Shown here: in pieces, positions 5,531-6,895 of the stretch | How positions within the stretch are numbered: the stretch's first letter is position 1 | Layout of the letters: every line of letters begins with the position of its first letter | Assembly (NCBI GenBank): GCA_964588665.1 | Contig: CAZPQQ010000112.1 | Span: 1 to 6,895, forward strand | Length of the DNA stretch: 6,895 nucleotides | Source: UBA2160 sp964588665 | Lineage (GTDB): Bacteria > Chloroflexota > Dehalococcoidia > Lucifugimonadales > UBA1123 | Direction: 5' to 3' | Notes under the pieces: model-generated | Database searches by the model: none | What the model was told of the DNA's origin: nothing | The model's input: only the letters and a program-made list of their open reading frames with translations | Program-made: the position numbers and the translations under genes

Positions 5531-6760
5531 ATGAGGCTTGTTCTGAAAGCGGACCGATTGATCGACGGAACCGGAGCCGATCCGGTTGAGAATGCCGCGG
5601 TAGTCGTCGAGTCGGGTCGGATCACGGAAGTGACGACTCAAGATAGAATTCAGACCGGCGAACGTGACGACGCCGACACGATCACGGTCCCGGGCGGCAC
5701 GCTCATGCCCGGCTTCATTGAGGTGCACACGCACATACATTGTTCGGCCCAGGCCGACGCCTACCGCCATATCACGACCGAAAGCAACGAAACGTTCCTC
5801 ATGCGCGGCGTTCAGGCCGTTCGCGCGGCCCTCAGTTCCGGCGTAACAACCATGCGGGACCTGGGCAGCCGAAACCCGGTCATCTTTCCGCTGAAGCAAG
5901 CGGTCGAGGACGGCATCGTTCCCGGCCCGCGGATGCTGGTCGCGGGCACTCCGATCACCACGACCGGCGGTCATTGCAACATGTTCGGAACCGAGGCCGA
6001 CACCAGCGACGAGGTGGTCGCCGCGGTGCGCGGCCAATTCAAATCCGGCGCAGATTGGATCAAGGTCATGTCCACCGGCGGCGGATTCACGCCCGGAACC
6101 AACGTCCGGGCGCCTCAGTATCCCGCCGAGACGCTCAAAGCCGCGGTCCAGGACGCCGAGCGACTCAACCTGCGGGTCGCGGCCCACTGCCACGCGTCCG
6201 CGGGAGTTCGAAACTGCGTCGACGCGGGCATCCACAACCTGATCCACTGCTCGTGGCTGGCAGAGGATCCTGACGAGCTGTATGACTACGACACCGACTA
6301 CGCCGACATGATCGCCGAAGCAGGCATCTACGTCGACCCAACCCTCGCCCTGGGCAGGCTCAACCAGCTCAGAGGCAGGGTTCGGCCCCTCGGCGCGCCA
6401 GAACGCGACCCTGTCCGTAGATTCGAGATTCTGCGGGACATGTGGGACCGGGGCGTCAAGTTCGTGACGGGCATGGACGCAGGAATGACCAACGCCAACT
6501 TCGACGACTTCGCCTACATACCCCAGGTGATGGTGGAAGACATGCACGTCACGCCGATGGAAGCCATCGTCTGCTCGACCCAAACCTCCGCCGACTGCCT
6601 CGGCGTCCTGGACGAGACCGGCACGCTGGAAGTGGGAAAGGCCGCCGACGTCATCGTCGTAGACGGCAACCCTGTTGAAGACATTACCGCGCTCCACAAC
6701 GTCAACAGCATCGTCAAGCAGGGAGCCGTGGTCAAACGCGAAGGCGAACTGCTGATCTAG
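5531..6760 (+). CDS. Metal-dependent amidohydrolase (imidazolonepropionase/prolidase-like)
   Basis: This 409-residue protein has the amidohydrolase-superfamily plan: a small N-terminal beta-sandwich (DRLIDGTGADPVENAAVVV), then a TIM-barrel metallohydrolase, then the returning sandwich strand (GTLEVGKAADVIVVDGNP). Visible metal-site residues are His66 and His68 (EVHTHIH), Lys178 (ADWIKVMSTGG), which in this subgroup is carboxylated and bridges two metals, His219 and/or His221 (AAHCHA), His239 (LIHCSW) and Asp316 (GMDAG). It would hydrolyse an amide or ester-like bond, probably in the cytoplasm, since no signal peptide is seen. Closest in style are the imidazolonepropionase-like amidohydrolases and cytosolic Xaa-Pro dipeptidases; the true substrate is open. 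AGGAG (5516-5520) lies 10 nt before the ATG. It shows no functional tie to the B12 operon. No clear terminator follows; 6761-6812 holds only a weak GGCGG/CCGCC pairing. Confidence 0.93.
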   Translation: MRLVLKADRLIDGTGADPVENAAVVVESGRITEVTTQDRIQTGERDDADTITVPGGTLMPGFIEVHTHIHCSAQADAYRHITTESNETFLMRGVQAVRAALSSGVTTMRDLGSRNPVIFPLKQAVEDGIVPGPRMLVAGTPITTTGGHCNMFGTEADTSDEVVAAVRGQFKSGADWIKVMSTGGGFTPGTNVRAPQYPAETLKAAVQDAERLNLRVAAHCHASAGVRNCVDAGIHNLIHCSWLAEDPDELYDYDTDYADMIAEAGIYVDPTLALGRLNQLRGRVRPLGAPERDPVRRFEILRDMWDRGVKFVTGMDAGMTNANFDDFAYIPQVMVEDMHVTPMEAIVCSTQTSADCLGVLDETGTLEVGKAADVIVVDGNPVEDITALHNVNSIVKQGAVVKREGELLI

Positions 6761-6812
6761 CTGCTCCGGCTGCAGCGGCGGGCAAAGGGGCGCGTTTCGA
6801 GCCGCCATGTTC

Positions 6813-6841
6813 TTGCGCACCGGTTGGGCGTTTGCTATATT
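6813..6841 (+). promoter_or_regulatory. Probable promoter of the tRNA-Ala gene
   Basis: TTGCGC (6813-6818, weak -35) and TATATT (6836-6841, 5 of 6 to TATAAT) have the ideal 17-nt spacing. The expected start is near 6848, 7 nt before the mature tRNA end, which is normal for a tRNA leader. Confidence 0.5.
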
Positions 6842-6854
6842 TGTCGAGCCGAGT

Positions 6855-6895
6855 GGGGCTGTAGCTCATCTGGGAGAGCGCTTCAATGGCATTGA
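6855..6895 (+). tRNA. tRNA-Ala (anticodon GGC), cut by the window end
   Basis: GGGGCTG (acceptor 5' strand, 6855-6861), TA, then GCTC...GAGC (D-arm, 6864-6879), G, and CTTCA (6881-6885) opening the anticodon stem. The 7-nt loop ATGGCAT (6886-6892) carries anticodon GGC at 6888-6890, and TGA begins the closing stem. These 41 nt match a bacterial tRNA-Ala; the T-arm and 3' acceptor strand lie beyond the window. It reads GCC/GCU alanine codons. Confidence 0.92.

Noticed and set aside
5462..6820. 452-codon open frame on the - strand
   Set aside because: It mirrors the amidohydrolase gene with no motif of its own; a GC-rich antisense artefact.

Overview
The window (6,895 bp, GC-rich, roughly 60% or a little more by eye) looks like a chromosomal segment of a free-living bacterium. 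The gene set points to Chloroflexota, perhaps a Dehalococcoidia/SAR202-like marine or soil lineage. The pointers are a family III CoA-transferase next to an acyl-CoA dehydrogenase, a split B12-dependent mutase subunit, a lipoprotein with a Pro-Thr linker, a 'KHS'-type histidine phosphatase and a prolidase-like amidohydrolase. This placement is an inference from gene style, not a sequence match.

Layout. Positions 1-3524 hold five genes on the + strand, tightly spaced (1, 38, 10 and 1-4 nt) and probably one operon: a CaiB/BaiF CoA-transferase cut by the window's left edge, a histidine-phosphatase-fold protein, an acyl-CoA dehydrogenase, methylmalonyl-CoA epimerase, and the stand-alone cobalamin-binding subunit of a methylmalonyl-CoA mutase-type enzyme. 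Together they suggest activation of an organic acid to its CoA ester, dehydrogenation, and entry of methylmalonyl-CoA into central metabolism via succinyl-CoA. The catalytic large subunit of the mutase is not in the window.

Positions 3525-3781 are a convergent intergenic stretch. Its right half packs a very stable GCGAAGC-core hairpin, a perfect CTAGGG/CCCTAG hairpin and a four-tract G-quadruplex motif into about 60 bp. It looks like a structured repeat element rather than a gene or an ordinary terminator. It is followed on the - strand by a secreted lipoprotein (3782-4648), whose near-consensus promoter lies so close to the ATG that the mRNA is probably leaderless.

Divergent from the lipoprotein, a HAD-family phosphatase/phosphomutase (4748-5422) and a metal-dependent amidohydrolase with its own promoter (5531-6760) are read on the + strand. 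The right edge enters a tRNA-Ala(GGC) gene with a plausible promoter. No stretch longer than 300 bp lacks a gene. I saw no CRISPR array, transposase, phage gene or defence system. The most unusual items are the structured intergenic element, the leaderless lipoprotein promoter and the KHS histidine phosphatase.
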